A program made the position numbers and the translations under genes. Below are positions 44,355-54,453 of a stretch of DNA of 64,000 nt, in pieces. Positions within the stretch are counted from its first letter, which is position 1, and every line of letters starts with the position of its first letter. The notes below the pieces were generated by a model, which worked only from the letters and a program-made list of their open reading frames with translations, was not told the origin of the DNA and ran no database searches. The DNA is from Mycobacterium innocens. Its GTDB lineage: Bacteria; Actinomycetota; Actinomycetes; Mycobacteriales; Mycobacteriaceae. The stretch covers positions 1-64,000 of the forward strand of contig NZ_UPHQ01000226.1 of NCBI RefSeq assembly GCF_900566055.1, written 5' to 3'.

Positions 44355-44513
44355 AGGCGCGTCGAACCTGCATCCACAGCTATTGCCACGCGCGTGTCGG
44401 CGCGCTGTACGCAGACTCGACAATGTCAGCACAGGGTCAGCACAGGGTCACTACTACAGGCTCGCGCATCGGACACCGCGCTGCCGCGGCAGGCGGCGCA
44501 CAGTGCACACGGC

Positions 44514-45869
44514 CTAATCCTCGCGCCGGGAGCCTGAGTCTGACTCGGCTTCACCTGTTAAGGACACGCCGTCGTCTTCAGAAACGTCGACGTCGACGTC
44601 CTCAGGATGCGGCGGCTCATCGACGACATCATGGGGCTGATCGCCCTCGTCGAACGCGTCCGCAGACGTCTCGTCCTCGTCAGCCGGCGGGGCGGGCCGC
44701 GGTTTGGACGAGCGCGGACGCTTGGTGATCCCGCCGGCCATCGCCACCGTGAGACAGCCGATGACGGTGAACCAGAACAAAACACCGATCAGCAAGGCCC
44801 CCTCGTCCACGCCGACAGCGCCGAAGTTGCCCAGCTCGCCGCCGCCGGCGTAACCGAGCAGCCCCATCACCAACGCCCCGATAAGCGCTGCCACCAGCAC
44901 CTTGGCCATTGCCGGAAGCAACGGCAGCGGCCGGCGGGCGCACTGCTGCCCCAGGGCGACCCCAGATGCTGCTCCGATGATCAGCAAAGCTACCCACGCG
45001 GGCCCGAGCGGCGGCGTGGGCGCCGCGGCCAGGATCGGCACGGCCGGAATGTCGCCCCCGAAGACGGTGAACGAACTGAACGTCGCAAAGCCAATATGGG
45101 CGCTGGACCCAACCGCGACCGCCGCGGCGCCGACGAAGACGTTGGGCGCATACAGCACCGAGAGCAGCGTGAGATTGAATTGCCCCCAGATCGAGTCGGT
45201 GATCCCGTAGAGCTCTTGCATCGTCGCCCAGTGAACGACCAGCGACCCTGCCGTCACCAAGCCGGACAGTCCCAGCAATGCCAAGACCCCGCCGGCAGCG
45301 GCGCGCACCGAGTCGCCCAGCCAATTCGGAAGCCGCGAAGCCGCCAGAGCCCGCCTGCCCACCCGGGACCACACCCCGATCGCCGCGCCGATGGCATGCA
45401 CTACCAGCACGCCGGTGAACGCCCGCAGCGCGCTGGGTGTCTGTAGTTCGGTGATGACCGACGACGCGTCGTGGACGACCGCCAGCGCGATCGCCGCGAT
45501 CAGCAGCGGCCCGCCCAGCGCCGACGCGACAACCCATCGCACAACAAGCCACGACGAGTAGGGCGAGGTGGCCAAGGCCGTCGTACGCGCGGTGCCCCAC
45601 ACCATCAGCAGAACCGGCAGCAGCGGCATTACGCCGAGTTCGCGACCGCCGATCGAGATCGGCACCTGGTGGACGCCCAGCCACATACTGGCGATCGCGC
45701 CCAACGCCCCGGTCATGTCGCTGTTGGCGATCAGTAACTGCAGCAGCGTAACCGCGGCGATGATGACCAGCGCCACCACCGCAGGCGCGAACGCGACCTT
45801 GACGAGGTCGCGTGCCTGGCGAGCGCCCGCTGCTCGGTTGTCCTCGTTTCTTGCCGACACCCTATTCAC
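44514..45869 (-). CDS. DUF6350 multi-pass membrane protein (Rv0955 type)
   Basis: 451 residues with about ten hydrophobic helices from residue 25 to 375 (for example [20 protein letters not shown] and [20 protein letters not shown]). A cytoplasmic acidic tail (about 380-451) is rich in Asp/Glu with repeated [10 protein letters not shown]. No enzymatic motif is visible. It corresponds to Rv0955, which also neighbours purN. A transport or envelope role is guesswork. It begins 38 bases downstream of the DUF5336 gene on the same strand. Confidence 0.82.
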   Translation of the reverse strand: MNRVSARNEDNRAAGARQARDLVKVAFAPAVVALVIIAAVTLLQLLIANSDMTGALGAIASMWLGVHQVPISIGGRELGVMPLLPVLLMVWGTARTTALATSPYSSWLVVRWVVASALGGPLLIAAIALAVVHDASSVITELQTPSALRAFTGVLVVHAIGAAIGVWSRVGRRALAASRLPNWLGDSVRAAAGGVLALLGLSGLVTAGSLVVHWATMQELYGITDSIWGQFNLTLLSVLYAPNVFVGAAAVAVGSSAHIGFATFSSFTVFGGDIPAVPILAAAPTPPLGPAWVALLIIGAASGVALGQQCARRPLPLLPAMAKVLVAALIGALVMGLLGYAGGGELGNFGAVGVDEGALLIGVLFWFTVIGCLTVAMAGGITKRPRSSKPRPAPPADEDETSADAFDEGDQPHDVVDEPPHPEDVDVDVSEDDGVSLTGEAESDSGSRRED

Positions 45870-45907
45870 TCTTCGCGCACGTGCCTACTCAGCGCGAGAG
45901 CGCCCGA

Positions 45908-46819
45908 TTAGACCGGCGCCGAACCGGGTGACGACGACTGCTGGCCGTGCCCCTGCCCATAAGACTGCGGTCCCCCGGCGGGGTTTGAGTAGTTGACCGG
46001 AGCCGACCCGGCCTGGGACCCCGTTCCGGCACTGACCGGCGGTGGGCCGAAGCTTGGGAAGCCGGTGGGTGGGGTGGACGGGCCCTGGTGCATCGGCTGG
46101 GGCGCCGACTGGCCGGGTTGCTGGGCGCCGAATCCGCCGGTCGACGGGTTGGAGCCGGCGCTGGACGAATAACCACCGTATTGCGATCCGTATCCGGACG
46201 GTTGCGCAGGGCTGGGCGCGGCCTGCTGCTGCGCACTCGGTTGACCGTAATACCCGCCGGGCTGACCGCCGTACTGTCCGTATTGGCCGTACTGGCCATA
46301 CTGCCCATAGGCATCGAATTTGGGCCGCGGTGCCGGCGCCGAGATGACACCCGCATCCAACAGCAGCGCGCCGACCGCGGCAACCGCCTGAAACACGATG
46401 AACACCAAGACAACCCACAGCGCCCAGCCGGTCGAATATGCGCTCGGCTTGTTGAACGTCGCCGAGATCATCAGCAACACGCCCAACACCGAGACCACCG
46501 CGAAGATGGCCACGTAGCTCTTGGCCTTGGGCAGCAGACTCACCCCGGCAAGCAGTGCGGCCAGCAGAGCCAGGCCGACAGCTAACCCGGTATCGCCGGA
46601 AACCTCGCTGCCGGCCCCGCCGAGTTCTGAGCTGACCGTGAACATGGGCCCGAAGCTGGTGAGATACGCCAGCAGCCCGAGCGCGGCAACCACCATGCTC
46701 AGGTACATCGGAAGCTTGCTGACACCGTTGTCAGCCTTGGTGAAAGACGGTGTGGCGCCTCCGTAGGAGCCGGCCGATTGTGCGGGCGGGTATCCGGGAC
46801 TACCTGGTGAGTAGGTCAT
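45908..46819 (-). CDS. DUF5336 membrane protein, 34-kDa antigen-like (Rv0954 type)
   Basis: 303 residues. Four TM helices occupy about 35-165 ([20 protein letters not shown], then [55 protein letters not shown]). The C-terminal tail (170-303) is low-complexity Gly/Tyr/Gln/Pro/Ser with [12 protein letters not shown]. It is related to the mycobacterial 34-kDa antigenic protein family. The tail may be exposed or phase-separating. Probably co-transcribed with the DUF6350 gene. Confidence 0.85.
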   Translation of the reverse strand: MTYSPGSPGYPPAQSAGSYGGATPSFTKADNGVSKLPMYLSMVVAALGLLAYLTSFGPMFTVSSELGGAGSEVSGDTGLAVGLALLAALLAGVSLLPKAKSYVAIFAVVSVLGVLLMISATFNKPSAYSTGWALWVVLVFIVFQAVAAVGALLLDAGVISAPAPRPKFDAYGQYGQYGQYGQYGGQPGGYYGQPSAQQQAAPSPAQPSGYGSQYGGYSSSAGSNPSTGGFGAQQPGQSAPQPMHQGPSTPPTGFPSFGPPPVSAGTGSQAGSAPVNYSNPAGGPQSYGQGHGQQSSSPGSAPV

Positions 46820-47007
46820 GGCTCCTCCTATTACCTCTGGTGCCGTCGCTACGCCTGCTGCAATGCGACGATTGCTCCCTGCGACACAATTCGATGACCC
46901 ACGCTAGCGCACGGCCGGGTACTCGCGCCGTGGCGACCTTGCCCCAGCGATACCGGCCCCGTCACCGCTGCCGACGATCGGGAGCTGAGCCGCTTGCCCG
47001 GCTGAGG

Positions 47008-47021
47008 TAGAACGCGTTCTA
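47008..47021. promoter_or_regulatory. KstR-type operator palindrome
   Basis: TAGAACGCGTTCTA is a perfect 14-base palindrome and fits the KstR consensus TNNAACNNGTTNNA exactly. It ends 9 bases before the ATG of the F420-dependent oxidoreductase, a repressing position. KstR is the TetR-family repressor of cholesterol catabolism in mycobacteria. Other TetR regulators use similar half-sites. Confidence 0.8.
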
Positions 47022-47030
47022 ATTCTGTTC

Positions 47031-47873
47031 ATGGATTACGGGCTTGTCCTTTTCACCAGCGACCGTGGCATCTCCCCGGCCGCAGCCGCGAAACTGGCCG
47101 ACGACCATGGCTTTCGCACTTTCTACGTGCCCGAACACACGCACATCCCGGTCAAACGGGAGGCCGCCCATCCCACGACGGGTGACGCGTCGCTGCCGGA
47201 CGACCGCTATCTGCGCACGCTGGACCCGTGGGTGAGTTTGGGCGCGGCTTCAGCGGTCACCTCCCGGGTCCGGCTGTCAACCGCGGTTGCGCTGCCGGTG
47301 GAGCACGACCCGATCACGCTGGCCAAAAGCATTGCCACGCTGGACCACCTATCCGGCGGGCGGGTCAGCGTCGGCGTCGGATTCGGCTGGAACACCGACG
47401 AACTCGCCGACCATGGCGTGCCGCCGGGGCGCCGGCGCACCATGTTGCGCGAATACCTCGAAGCGATGCGGGCGTTGTGGACCCAAGAGGAAGCCGCCTA
47501 CGCCGGCGAATTCGTCAAGTTCGGACCCAGCTGGGCGTGGCCCAAGCCCGTGCAGCCACACATTCCGATCCTGGTGGGCGCCGCCGGCACCGAGAAGAAC
47601 TTCAGGTGGATTGCACGTAGCGCCGACGGCTGGATCACCACGCCGCGTGACGTCGACATCGACGAGCCGGTGAGGTTGCTGCAGGACACCTGGGCGGCCG
47701 CCGGCCGCGACGGGGCTCCCCAGATCGTGGCCCTGGACTTCAAGCCGGCGCCCGAGAAGCTGGCGCACTGGGCCGAGTTGGGAGTGACCGAGGTGCTGTT
47801 CGGCCTGCCGGACCGCTCCACAAGCGAAGTCGCCGTGTATGTGGAGCGGCTGGCCGGCAAGCTGGCCGCCTAG
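47031..47873 (+). CDS. LLM-class F420-dependent oxidoreductase (Rv0953c type)
   Basis: 280 residues, a luciferase-like TIM barrel. It begins MDYGLVLFTSDRGISPAAAA. The pattern LDHLSGGRVSVGVGFGWNTD and later ILVGAAGTEKNFRWIARSADGW are hallmarks of the F420-dependent subgroup; the second segment binds cofactor phosphate. The substrate is unknown. The KstR-type site directly upstream suggests a role in sterol catabolism or its redox balance. Confidence 0.9.
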   Translation: MDYGLVLFTSDRGISPAAAAKLADDHGFRTFYVPEHTHIPVKREAAHPTTGDASLPDDRYLRTLDPWVSLGAASAVTSRVRLSTAVALPVEHDPITLAKSIATLDHLSGGRVSVGVGFGWNTDELADHGVPPGRRRTMLREYLEAMRALWTQEEAAYAGEFVKFGPSWAWPKPVQPHIPILVGAAGTEKNFRWIARSADGWITTPRDVDIDEPVRLLQDTWAAAGRDGAPQIVALDFKPAPEKLAHWAELGVTEVLFGLPDRSTSEVAVYVERLAGKLAA

Positions 47874-47937
47874 GCGCGAGCAGACGCAAAAGCCCCCGCA
47901 CGCACGGCGTGTCGGGGGCTTTTGCGTCTGCTCGCGC
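47874..47937. terminator. Long bidirectional intrinsic terminator
   Basis: Two perfectly complementary 25-base arms (47874-47898 and 47913-47937) enclose a further 5-bp stem with one bulge and a three-base loop. The arms contain CAAAAGCCCCCG and its complement CGGGGGCTTTTG, giving a T run on both strands. It sits between the convergent oxidoreductase and sucD genes and overlaps the first base of the sucD stop codon. Confidence 0.9.
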
Positions 47938-48839
47938 TAAAGAGTCTTCAGGATTTCCCGGGCTAGGGCCGCGGTTTCCGACGGCGTCTTGCCGACCTTG
48001 ACGCCGGCCGCCTCGAGTGCCTCTTTCTTGGCGGCCGCGGTTCCCGACGAGCCGGACACGATCGCCCCCGCGTGACCCATGGTTTTGCCTTCCGGCGCGG
48101 TGAAGCCGGCGACGTAACCCACGACCGGCTTGGACACATTCGCCTTGATGAAGTCGGCCGCGCGCTCTTCGGCGTCACCACCGATCTCGCCGATCATCAC
48201 GATCAGCTTGGTGTCGGGATCCTTTTCGAAGGCCTCGATCGCATCGATATGCGTGGTGCCGATCACCGGGTCACCGCCGATCCCGATGGCAGTGGAGAAA
48301 CCGAGGTCCCGCAACTCGAACATCATCTGGTAGGTCAGCGTGCCGGACTTGGACACCAGGCCTATCGAGCCGGGTCCGGTGATATTGGCCGGGGTGATGC
48401 CCACCAGGGCCTGGCCGGGCGTGATGATGCCGGGACAGTTGGGGCCGATGATGCGGGTCTTGCCGCCCTTGCCGACGTTGTAGGCCCAGGCGTATGCGGT
48501 GTCCTGCACCGGTATGCCCTCGGTGATCACCACCAGCAACGGAATTTCGGCATCGATCGCCTCGATGATCGCGTCCTTGGCGAATCGCGGCGGCACAAAG
48601 ATGATCGAGACGTCGGCGCCGGTCTTATCCATCGCCTCGGTGACACTGCCGAACACCGGCAACTTGATCAGCCGGCCGCCTTTGTCCTCGTGGGTGACGG
48701 TGGTGCCGGCCTTGCGGGCGTTCACGCCGCCGACGATGTGGGTGCCCGCCTTGAGCATCCGGGCGGTGTGGACGGTGGCCTCAGAGCCGGTGATGCCCTG
48801 GACGATGACCTTGTTCTCTTTGGTCAGGAAGATAGCCAT
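47937..48839 (-). CDS. sucD: Succinyl-CoA ligase alpha subunit
   Basis: 300 residues. The CoA-binding Rossmann domain begins [20 protein letters not shown], and the ligase domain has [19 protein letters not shown]. The phosphorylated His is in [19 protein letters not shown]. With SucC it converts succinyl-CoA to succinate with substrate-level phosphorylation in the TCA cycle. It starts 31 bases after sucC. The gap carries three tandem GCCTGAAA units running into its ribosome-binding site AAAGGAAG. Confidence 0.97.
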   Translation of the reverse strand: MAIFLTKENKVIVQGITGSEATVHTARMLKAGTHIVGGVNARKAGTTVTHEDKGGRLIKLPVFGSVTEAMDKTGADVSIIFVPPRFAKDAIIEAIDAEIPLLVVITEGIPVQDTAYAWAYNVGKGGKTRIIGPNCPGIITPGQALVGITPANITGPGSIGLVSKSGTLTYQMMFELRDLGFSTAIGIGGDPVIGTTHIDAIEAFEKDPDTKLIVMIGEIGGDAEERAADFIKANVSKPVVGYVAGFTAPEGKTMGHAGAIVSGSSGTAAAKKEALEAAGVKVGKTPSETAALAREILKTL

Positions 48840-48852
48840 GGGTCGTGCTTCC

Positions 48853-48876
48853 TTTCAGGCTTTCAGGCTTTCAGGC
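48853..48876. repeat. Three tandem 8-mers at the sucC-sucD junction
   Basis: TTTCAGGC is repeated at 48853-48860, 48861-48868 and 48869-48876. On the coding strand this is GCCTGAAA three times. One copy supplies the sucC stop codon and the last one leads into the sucD Shine-Dalgarno region. It could slip during replication. Confidence 0.85.
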
Positions 48877-50034
48877 GCTCGCCAGCTCGGCGGCTTTGTC
48901 GGCGGCCTCGTCCATCGTCGGCACCAGCGTCACCAGGGGGTGGTTGGCTTCGGCCAGAATGCGCCGGCCTTCGTCGACGTTGTTGCCGTCCAGCCGCACC
49001 ACCAGCGGCTTGTTGGCCTCACCGCCCAGGATTTCCAGAGCCTTGACGATCCCGGTGGCCACGGCGTCACACGAGGTGATGCCGCCGAAGACGTTGACGA
49101 ACACGCTCTTGACTTCATCGTCGCCCAGCACCACGTCCAGTCCGGCGGCCATGACCTCGGCCGACGCGCCGCCACCGATGTCGAGAAAGTTGGCCGGCTT
49201 GACGCCACCGTGCTTCTCACCGGCATAGGCGACGACATCGAGTGTCGACATCACCAGGCCGGCGCCGTTACCGATGATGCCGACCTGCCCGTCGAGCTTG
49301 ACGTAGTTGAGGTCGTGCTCTTTGGCTTTAAGCTCCAGCGGATCGGTGGCCGCACGGTCCTCGAACTCGGCGTGATCGGGATGACGGAAATCGGCGTTGG
49401 CGTCGAGAGTGATCTTGGCGTCCAGCGCCAGGATCTGGTTGTCGGGGGTGCGTACCAGCGGGTTGACCTCGACCAGGGTGGCGTCCTCGGCGACGAACAG
49501 CTCCCACAGCTTGGAAATGGTGACCGCGGCGGCGTCGAGCACCTCGGCCGGCAGGTGACCCTGCTCGGCGATGGAGCGTGCAAACGCCAAGTCAACGCCC
49601 TTGACCGCGTCCACCGGAACCTTGGCCAGCCGCTCCGGCTTGGTGGCGGCCACTTCTTCGATGTCCATGCCGCCCTCGACCGAGCACATGGCCAGGTAGG
49701 TGCGGTTGGCGCGGTCCAGCAGGAAGGAGATGTAGTACTCCTCGGCGATATCGCTGGCCTCGGCGACCAGTAGTTTCTTGACGATGTGGCCCTTGATGTC
49801 CAGGCCGAGGATGTTCTGGGCGTGCTGGTATGCGTCGTCTGGGGCGGCGGCGTATTTGACTCCGCCCGCCTTGCCCCGCCCACCGATTTTGACCTGTGCT
49901 TTGACCATCACCGGACGACCGATCTCGGTGGCGATTGCCTTGGCGCCCTCGGCGCTGTCGGTCACTCGGCCGGGCGTGCTGGGCACGTTGTGCTTGGCGA
50001 ACAGTTCCTTGGCTTGATACTCGAAAAGGTCCAT
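48871..50034 (-). CDS. sucC: Succinyl-CoA ligase beta subunit
   Basis: 387 residues. The ATP-grasp domain is at the N-terminus ([20 protein letters not shown]) with [20 protein letters not shown]. The C-terminal ligase domain has [20 protein letters not shown] and [14 protein letters not shown], then [13 protein letters not shown]. It binds nucleotide and succinate and works as SucCD in the TCA cycle. First gene of the sucC-sucD operon. The CRP-type site about 170 bases upstream may act on it. Confidence 0.97.
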   Translation of the reverse strand: MDLFEYQAKELFAKHNVPSTPGRVTDSAEGAKAIATEIGRPVMVKAQVKIGGRGKAGGVKYAAAPDDAYQHAQNILGLDIKGHIVKKLLVAEASDIAEEYYISFLLDRANRTYLAMCSVEGGMDIEEVAATKPERLAKVPVDAVKGVDLAFARSIAEQGHLPAEVLDAAAVTISKLWELFVAEDATLVEVNPLVRTPDNQILALDAKITLDANADFRHPDHAEFEDRAATDPLELKAKEHDLNYVKLDGQVGIIGNGAGLVMSTLDVVAYAGEKHGGVKPANFLDIGGGASAEVMAAGLDVVLGDDEVKSVFVNVFGGITSCDAVATGIVKALEILGGEANKPLVVRLDGNNVDEGRRILAEANHPLVTLVPTMDEAADKAAELASA

Positions 50035-50203
50035 GTGCTCACTGTCTTCGCTGGGCTATCTGCTGGGCCTGTAGGCAGGCCTATAGGCGGCAAAGCCAGA
50101 TTCGGCAAACCGCACGGTTGGAACTGTAGCGAGGCGCCAAACGACCGCCGCGATCGCATCCCATCGGTGTGGCGCGCGCCACCAAATACCGTCGGCTTTC
50201 AAA

Positions 50204-50219
50204 CGTGATACAGATCACA
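50204..50219. promoter_or_regulatory. CRP-type binding site
   Basis: CGTGATACAGATCACA matches the CRP consensus TGTGA-N6-TCACA except for the first base. It lies in the divergent region between sucC (start 50034) and the M23 peptidase gene. Its outer arms GTGAT/ATCAC are perfectly palindromic. In M. tuberculosis the CRP homologue Rv3676 has predicted sites at this same locus, as I recall. Confidence 0.78.
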
Positions 50220-50260
50220 TTTGTGCGTGGGTTATTGTCCTGAGGTTGCCAGCCCCATTG

Positions 50261-51391
50261 ATGAGCGGATACCGTCTCAGGGTCCAGATAACGTTATGGT
50301 CACGATACGAGGACATTTCAGCATTGTCCCAGCACCGATTCGCCCGTCCTGCCGCGGCAGGCGGGCTTTATGCATCCCGCGATCGTCGGCTTCAACATCA
50401 CCACCGTAACGAAATCACCGAAATCATCCCGTTGGACGGATTCGACGGGTTCGACGAGCTGGAACTCGCCGACCTCGACGAGCTGGACTTCGGCGATCCC
50501 GAGTTCGGCACTGATGTGCAGTTACTGCAGGCCCCCGAGCTCGACGACCTGCATGAGACCGACGACCTGACCCCCGCGTGGCTGGCCGGCCCGACGGAGG
50601 TGCTGGCCGCTCTGGGCATCGAGTGCGGCAGCCAAGCATCTGCCCCGCACCCGCACGCGGCGGCTGTCACCCCGGTGCCCCGGCGAGGCGGCCAGCACCG
50701 CAAGCAGCCGACCAGCGCGGCCAAGGGACGCCTGCTGATCTCGGCCATGGCCGCCGGTGCGGCTGCCGCCGCGGCGCATACGGCAACTCATCAATCCGAC
50801 ACCACCACGGCCGACACCTTGTTGAGCGCCAATGCGTCGGCGCTCACCGGCGGGTCGGGTGGCACCCCCCGGGGTGTGCAGGTCATTGCCGCGCAGCCGG
50901 CGGCAAACGCGGCAGTGCACAACGCGGAACTCGCCCATGGTGTGGCGTTCGCGCAGGAAAGAGCCCAGCGTGAGGCACGACTGCAGCAGCCGCTGTATGT
51001 CTTGCCGGCCAAAGGCATATTCACGTCGAATTTCGGGTATCGCTGGGGTGTGCTGCACGCTGGTATCGATCTGGCCAACTCCATCGGGACACCGATCTAC
51101 GCGGTGTCGGACGGCGTCGTCATCGACGCCGGCCCTACCGCCGGCTACGGCATGTGGGTAAAGCTGCGCCACGCCGACGGCACCGTGACCCTCTACGGTC
51201 ACGTCAACACCACGCTGGTCAGCATCGGACAGCGCGTGATGGCGGGCGATCAGATCGCCACCATGGGCAACCGGGGCTTTTCCACCGGCCCGCACCTCCA
51301 TTTCGAAGTGCTCCTGGGCGGCACCGAGCGGATCGACCCCGTGCCGTGGCTGGCCAAGCGCGGAATCTTTGTAGGCAACTACGCCGGCTGA
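50261..51391 (+). CDS. M23-family peptidase (LytM/lysostaphin type, Rv0950c)
   Basis: 376 residues from the ATG at 50261; the frame is also open to 50246, and the true start may be later because residues 1-35 are unlike the family. An acidic Leu/Asp-rich N-terminus is followed by one TM segment (about 160-175, [15 protein letters not shown]). The extracytoplasmic M23 domain has [18 protein letters not shown] (zinc His and Asp) and HLHFEV (zinc His). It cleaves, or acts as a regulator of, peptidoglycan crosslinks. The CRP-type site lies just upstream. Confidence 0.85.
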   Translation: MSGYRLRVQITLWSRYEDISALSQHRFARPAAAGGLYASRDRRLQHHHRNEITEIIPLDGFDGFDELELADLDELDFGDPEFGTDVQLLQAPELDDLHETDDLTPAWLAGPTEVLAALGIECGSQASAPHPHAAAVTPVPRRGGQHRKQPTSAAKGRLLISAMAAGAAAAAAHTATHQSDTTTADTLLSANASALTGGSGGTPRGVQVIAAQPAANAAVHNAELAHGVAFAQERAQREARLQQPLYVLPAKGIFTSNFGYRWGVLHAGIDLANSIGTPIYAVSDGVVIDAGPTAGYGMWVKLRHADGTVTLYGHVNTTLVSIGQRVMAGDQIATMGNRGFSTGPHLHFEVLLGGTERIDPVPWLAKRGIFVGNYAG

Positions 51392-51394
51392 CCG

Positions 51395-51979
51395 GTGACC
51401 GCAGCGAGCCGTCCCCCCGCGCCTGAGACCCCGTCCGAGCCCACTGGATCTCTCGAGGAACCGCGCACCCGAATCATCCGCCGGGCGCCGACCGGACCAC
51501 TGCCCGCGATATCCGATTCTGCGGCCACCCAGATCCCGCGCCACCCGACAGCGTTGGACGCGACCGGCCGGGTGGACCACTTTCCGCCTCTACCGGCGGC
51601 GATCGGCCACGAGCCGGACCCCTGGACGGCCGTCGCGGCCGCAGCGGTCAGCATCGTCAGCGGATGGGCCACCTCGGTGGTGGCCACCGACCTGATTGCC
51701 GGATGGTGGCGGACCGACCGGCTGTTCTGCATCGCGGTGGGCTTTCTGGCCCTGGTGTTCGCCGCAGCCACGGTCACCGGCGTGATCATGTTGCTGCTCC
51801 GCCGGTCTCTGGGGCGCTATCTGATCGCGGCGGGTGCGGTGGTCGCGGTGTTGACCTACGGTGGCGTGTTCATCGCCGGTGCGCGCGTCGGGTGGATCGT
51901 GCACACCCTGCCGCTACTGCCGATCGCCAGCGCGGTGTTAGCCCTGCATCCGGCGACCAAACGCTGGCTCGTGGAGTAG
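51395..51979 (+). CDS. Four-helix membrane protein of unknown function
   Basis: 194 residues from a GTG at 51395, three bases after the M23 stop. The N-terminal 80 residues are Pro/Ser/Arg-rich and disordered. Then come four TM helices: WTAVAAAAVSIVSGWATSVV, LFCIAVGFLALVFAAATVTG, YLIAAGAVVAVLTYGGVFIA and LPLLPIASAVLAL. There are no catalytic motifs. Close spacing suggests it is co-expressed with the peptidase and might regulate it in the membrane. Confidence 0.72.
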   Translation: MTAASRPPAPETPSEPTGSLEEPRTRIIRRAPTGPLPAISDSAATQIPRHPTALDATGRVDHFPPLPAAIGHEPDPWTAVAAAAVSIVSGWATSVVATDLIAGWWRTDRLFCIAVGFLALVFAAATVTGVIMLLLRRSLGRYLIAAGAVVAVLTYGGVFIAGARVGWIVHTLPLLPIASAVLALHPATKRWLVE

Positions 51980-52055
51980 CGGCTTCGCCGAACGTGTTGC
52001 CACCGCGAGGATCTCACGATTTTTTCGCGGCGAGTTCACGGTCGGCGCAAAAGCG

Positions 52056-54374
52056 CTACAGCTTGGTGACCGGGGCGTGGTTGTGCATCAGCTTGACCCG
52101 CCCCGAACTGCCGAAGTCGATCAGCGACATCGCGGACTCCCCTACGCCGGAGACTTCCTCGACCCGGCCCAAGCCGTACTTGTCGTGGGTGACTCGATCG
52201 CCGGGCTGTAGCACCAGCAGCGGGCGCTTGCTCGCCCCTGCAGAACGGGTGGGCGCCGACCGCGGGGCGCCGAACCGGCCGGCTCCGCTCACCGGCGCAC
52301 TGAACGACGGCTTCGGCGCGGTGCGCCGCCAGTCGATGAGCTCCTGCGGGATCTCGCGCAGGAAGCGCGATTCCGGATTCAGCATCGGCTGTCCCCAGGA
52401 AGAACGCACCATGGCCCGGCTGACATAGAGCCGTTGCCGGGCCCGCGTGATGCCGACGTAGGCCAGCCGCCGCTCCTCGGACAGTTCGGTCGGGTCGTCC
52501 AGCGCCCGCATGTGCGGGAACATCCCGTCCTCCCAGCCGGTCACGAACACCACCGGGAACTCCAGCCCCTTGGCGGTATGCAACGTCATCAGCGTGACGA
52601 CACCGGCACCGTGCTCGGGGATCTCGTCAGAGTCGGCGATCAGCGACACCCGTTCCAGAAACGCCGCCAACACGCCGGTGTCCGGCACGTCTTCGTTGTC
52701 CGGTTCGAGCGCAGCGGTATTCGCCTGGTCGGCGCTGAATTCGTGTGCGACGCTGACGAGTTCGTTGAGGTTGTCCAGCCGCGCCAGCTCCTGGGGGTCG
52801 GTGGACGATTCCAGCTCCCGACGGTATCCGGTGCGTTCCAGCACCGCCTCGACCAGCTCACCGAGGTCCCCGTCGAGGCGGCCCCGCAGCTCGTCGAGCA
52901 TCTCCACAAAGCCCGCGATCGCCTTCTGCGCGCGGGTGTTGAGCATCGGCACTTTGCCCTCGGCCGCGGCCACCAGGGCATCGGCGAAGCTGGCGCCGGT
53001 GTTCTCGGCGTAGACCGCCACGCACGCCTCGGCGCGATCGCCGATGCCGCGGCGCGGCGTATTGAGGATGCGCCGCATGCTGACCGCATCGCCGGGATTG
53101 TCCAGCACGCGCAGGTAGGCGATGATGTCGCGGATCTCCTTGCGCTCGTAAAAGCGCACGCCCCCGACGACCTTGTACGGGATTCCGGCGCGGATGAGCA
53201 CCTCTTCCAGGGACCGCGACGAGTTGTTGGTGCGGTAGAAGACGGCGACGTCGTTGTAGGTGATCTCGCCACGCTCGGCCAGTGCGTCGATCTCTTCGGC
53301 GACGAACCTGGCCTCGTCGTGTTCGTTGTCGGCGACGTAGCCGACGATCAACTCCCCTTCGCCGGCGTCGGTCCACAGTCGCTTCTCCCGGCGCCCGGCG
53401 TTGCGGGCGATCACGGAGTTGGCCGCCGACAAGATGTTCTGTGTGGAGCGGTAATTCTGTTCCAGCAGAATGGTTGTCGCGTCGGGGTAGTCGCGCTCGA
53501 AGTCTTCGATGTTGCGGATGGTCGCGCCGCGGAAGGCATAGATCGACTGGTCGGCGTCGCCGACCACGCACAGCTCCGAGGGCGGCACCTGGTTATCGGG
53601 GCCGTCTTGCGTGCCGTGGCCGACCAGTTCGCGCACCAATACGTACTGCGCGTGGTTGGTGTCCTGGTACTCGTCGACCAGGACGTGCCGGAACCGTCTC
53701 CGGTAGTACTGGGCGATGTCCGGGAAGGTCTGCAACACCGTGACGGTCTCGCCTATGAGGTCGTCGAAATCCAGCGCATTGGCCGCCCGTAGCCGCCGCT
53801 GGTATTCGGCATAGACGGATGCGACGGTACGTGTTAAGTCATCTGAGTCGTCGGTCGGGTCGGCCAGCGCCCGATGGGGGTCGATCAGCTCGTTCTTCAG
53901 GTTCGAGATCGCGTTCGCCAACAACCGCGGCGAATACCGCTTGATGTCCAGGCCCATGTCGCGGCCGATCATCTGCAGCAGCCGACGCGAATCGTCGGCG
54001 TCGTAGATGGAGAAGTTGGAGTTCAGGCCGTCGATCAGCGACGCCTGGTTGCGCAGGATGCGCACGCAGGTCGAGTGAAACGTGGACACCCACATGTACC
54101 GGGCCCGGGCACCGACCAGGCGCACCACCCGTTCCCGCATCTCGGCGGCGGCCTTGTTGGTGAAAGTGATGGCCAGGATCTGACCGACCGCGACACCACG
54201 CGCAGCGATCAGGTAAGCGATCCGCCGGGCCAACACCGCCGTCTTACCCGAACCCGCGCCCGCGACGATCAGCAGCGGCGAGCCCTCATGCAGCACCGCC
54301 TGGCGCTGTTGCGGGTTGAGGCCGTGGAGCAGCTGATCTGTTTCGGACTTCGCGTCGGTCGCGTGCACACTCAT
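52056..54374 (-). CDS. uvrD1: ATP-dependent DNA helicase UvrD1
   Basis: 772 residues, SF1A helicase. Motif I is VAGAGSGKTAVL, motif II VDEYQDTNHAQYV, motif III GDADQSIYAFRGA, motif IV EQNYRST, motif V TLMTLHTAKGLEF and motif VI RRLAYVGITRARQRL. The C-terminal Tudor-like domain PGDRVTHDKYGLGRVEEV binds Ku or RNA polymerase. It works in nucleotide excision repair and is stimulated by Ku in mycobacteria. It is convergent with the membrane-protein gene, with 76 bases between. Confidence 0.97.
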   Translation of the reverse strand: MSVHATDAKSETDQLLHGLNPQQRQAVLHEGSPLLIVAGAGSGKTAVLARRIAYLIAARGVAVGQILAITFTNKAAAEMRERVVRLVGARARYMWVSTFHSTCVRILRNQASLIDGLNSNFSIYDADDSRRLLQMIGRDMGLDIKRYSPRLLANAISNLKNELIDPHRALADPTDDSDDLTRTVASVYAEYQRRLRAANALDFDDLIGETVTVLQTFPDIAQYYRRRFRHVLVDEYQDTNHAQYVLVRELVGHGTQDGPDNQVPPSELCVVGDADQSIYAFRGATIRNIEDFERDYPDATTILLEQNYRSTQNILSAANSVIARNAGRREKRLWTDAGEGELIVGYVADNEHDEARFVAEEIDALAERGEITYNDVAVFYRTNNSSRSLEEVLIRAGIPYKVVGGVRFYERKEIRDIIAYLRVLDNPGDAVSMRRILNTPRRGIGDRAEACVAVYAENTGASFADALVAAAEGKVPMLNTRAQKAIAGFVEMLDELRGRLDGDLGELVEAVLERTGYRRELESSTDPQELARLDNLNELVSVAHEFSADQANTAALEPDNEDVPDTGVLAAFLERVSLIADSDEIPEHGAGVVTLMTLHTAKGLEFPVVFVTGWEDGMFPHMRALDDPTELSEERRLAYVGITRARQRLYVSRAMVRSSWGQPMLNPESRFLREIPQELIDWRRTAPKPSFSAPVSGAGRFGAPRSAPTRSAGASKRPLLVLQPGDRVTHDKYGLGRVEEVSGVGESAMSLIDFGSSGRVKLMHNHAPVTKL

Positions 54375-54453
54375 GTCGCTCCAAACTTACCGCCGCCCAC
54401 CGACGACTCGTCGGGCCAGGCTATGTGGGGGGTGCGCGTCTGGGACGGTGCTG

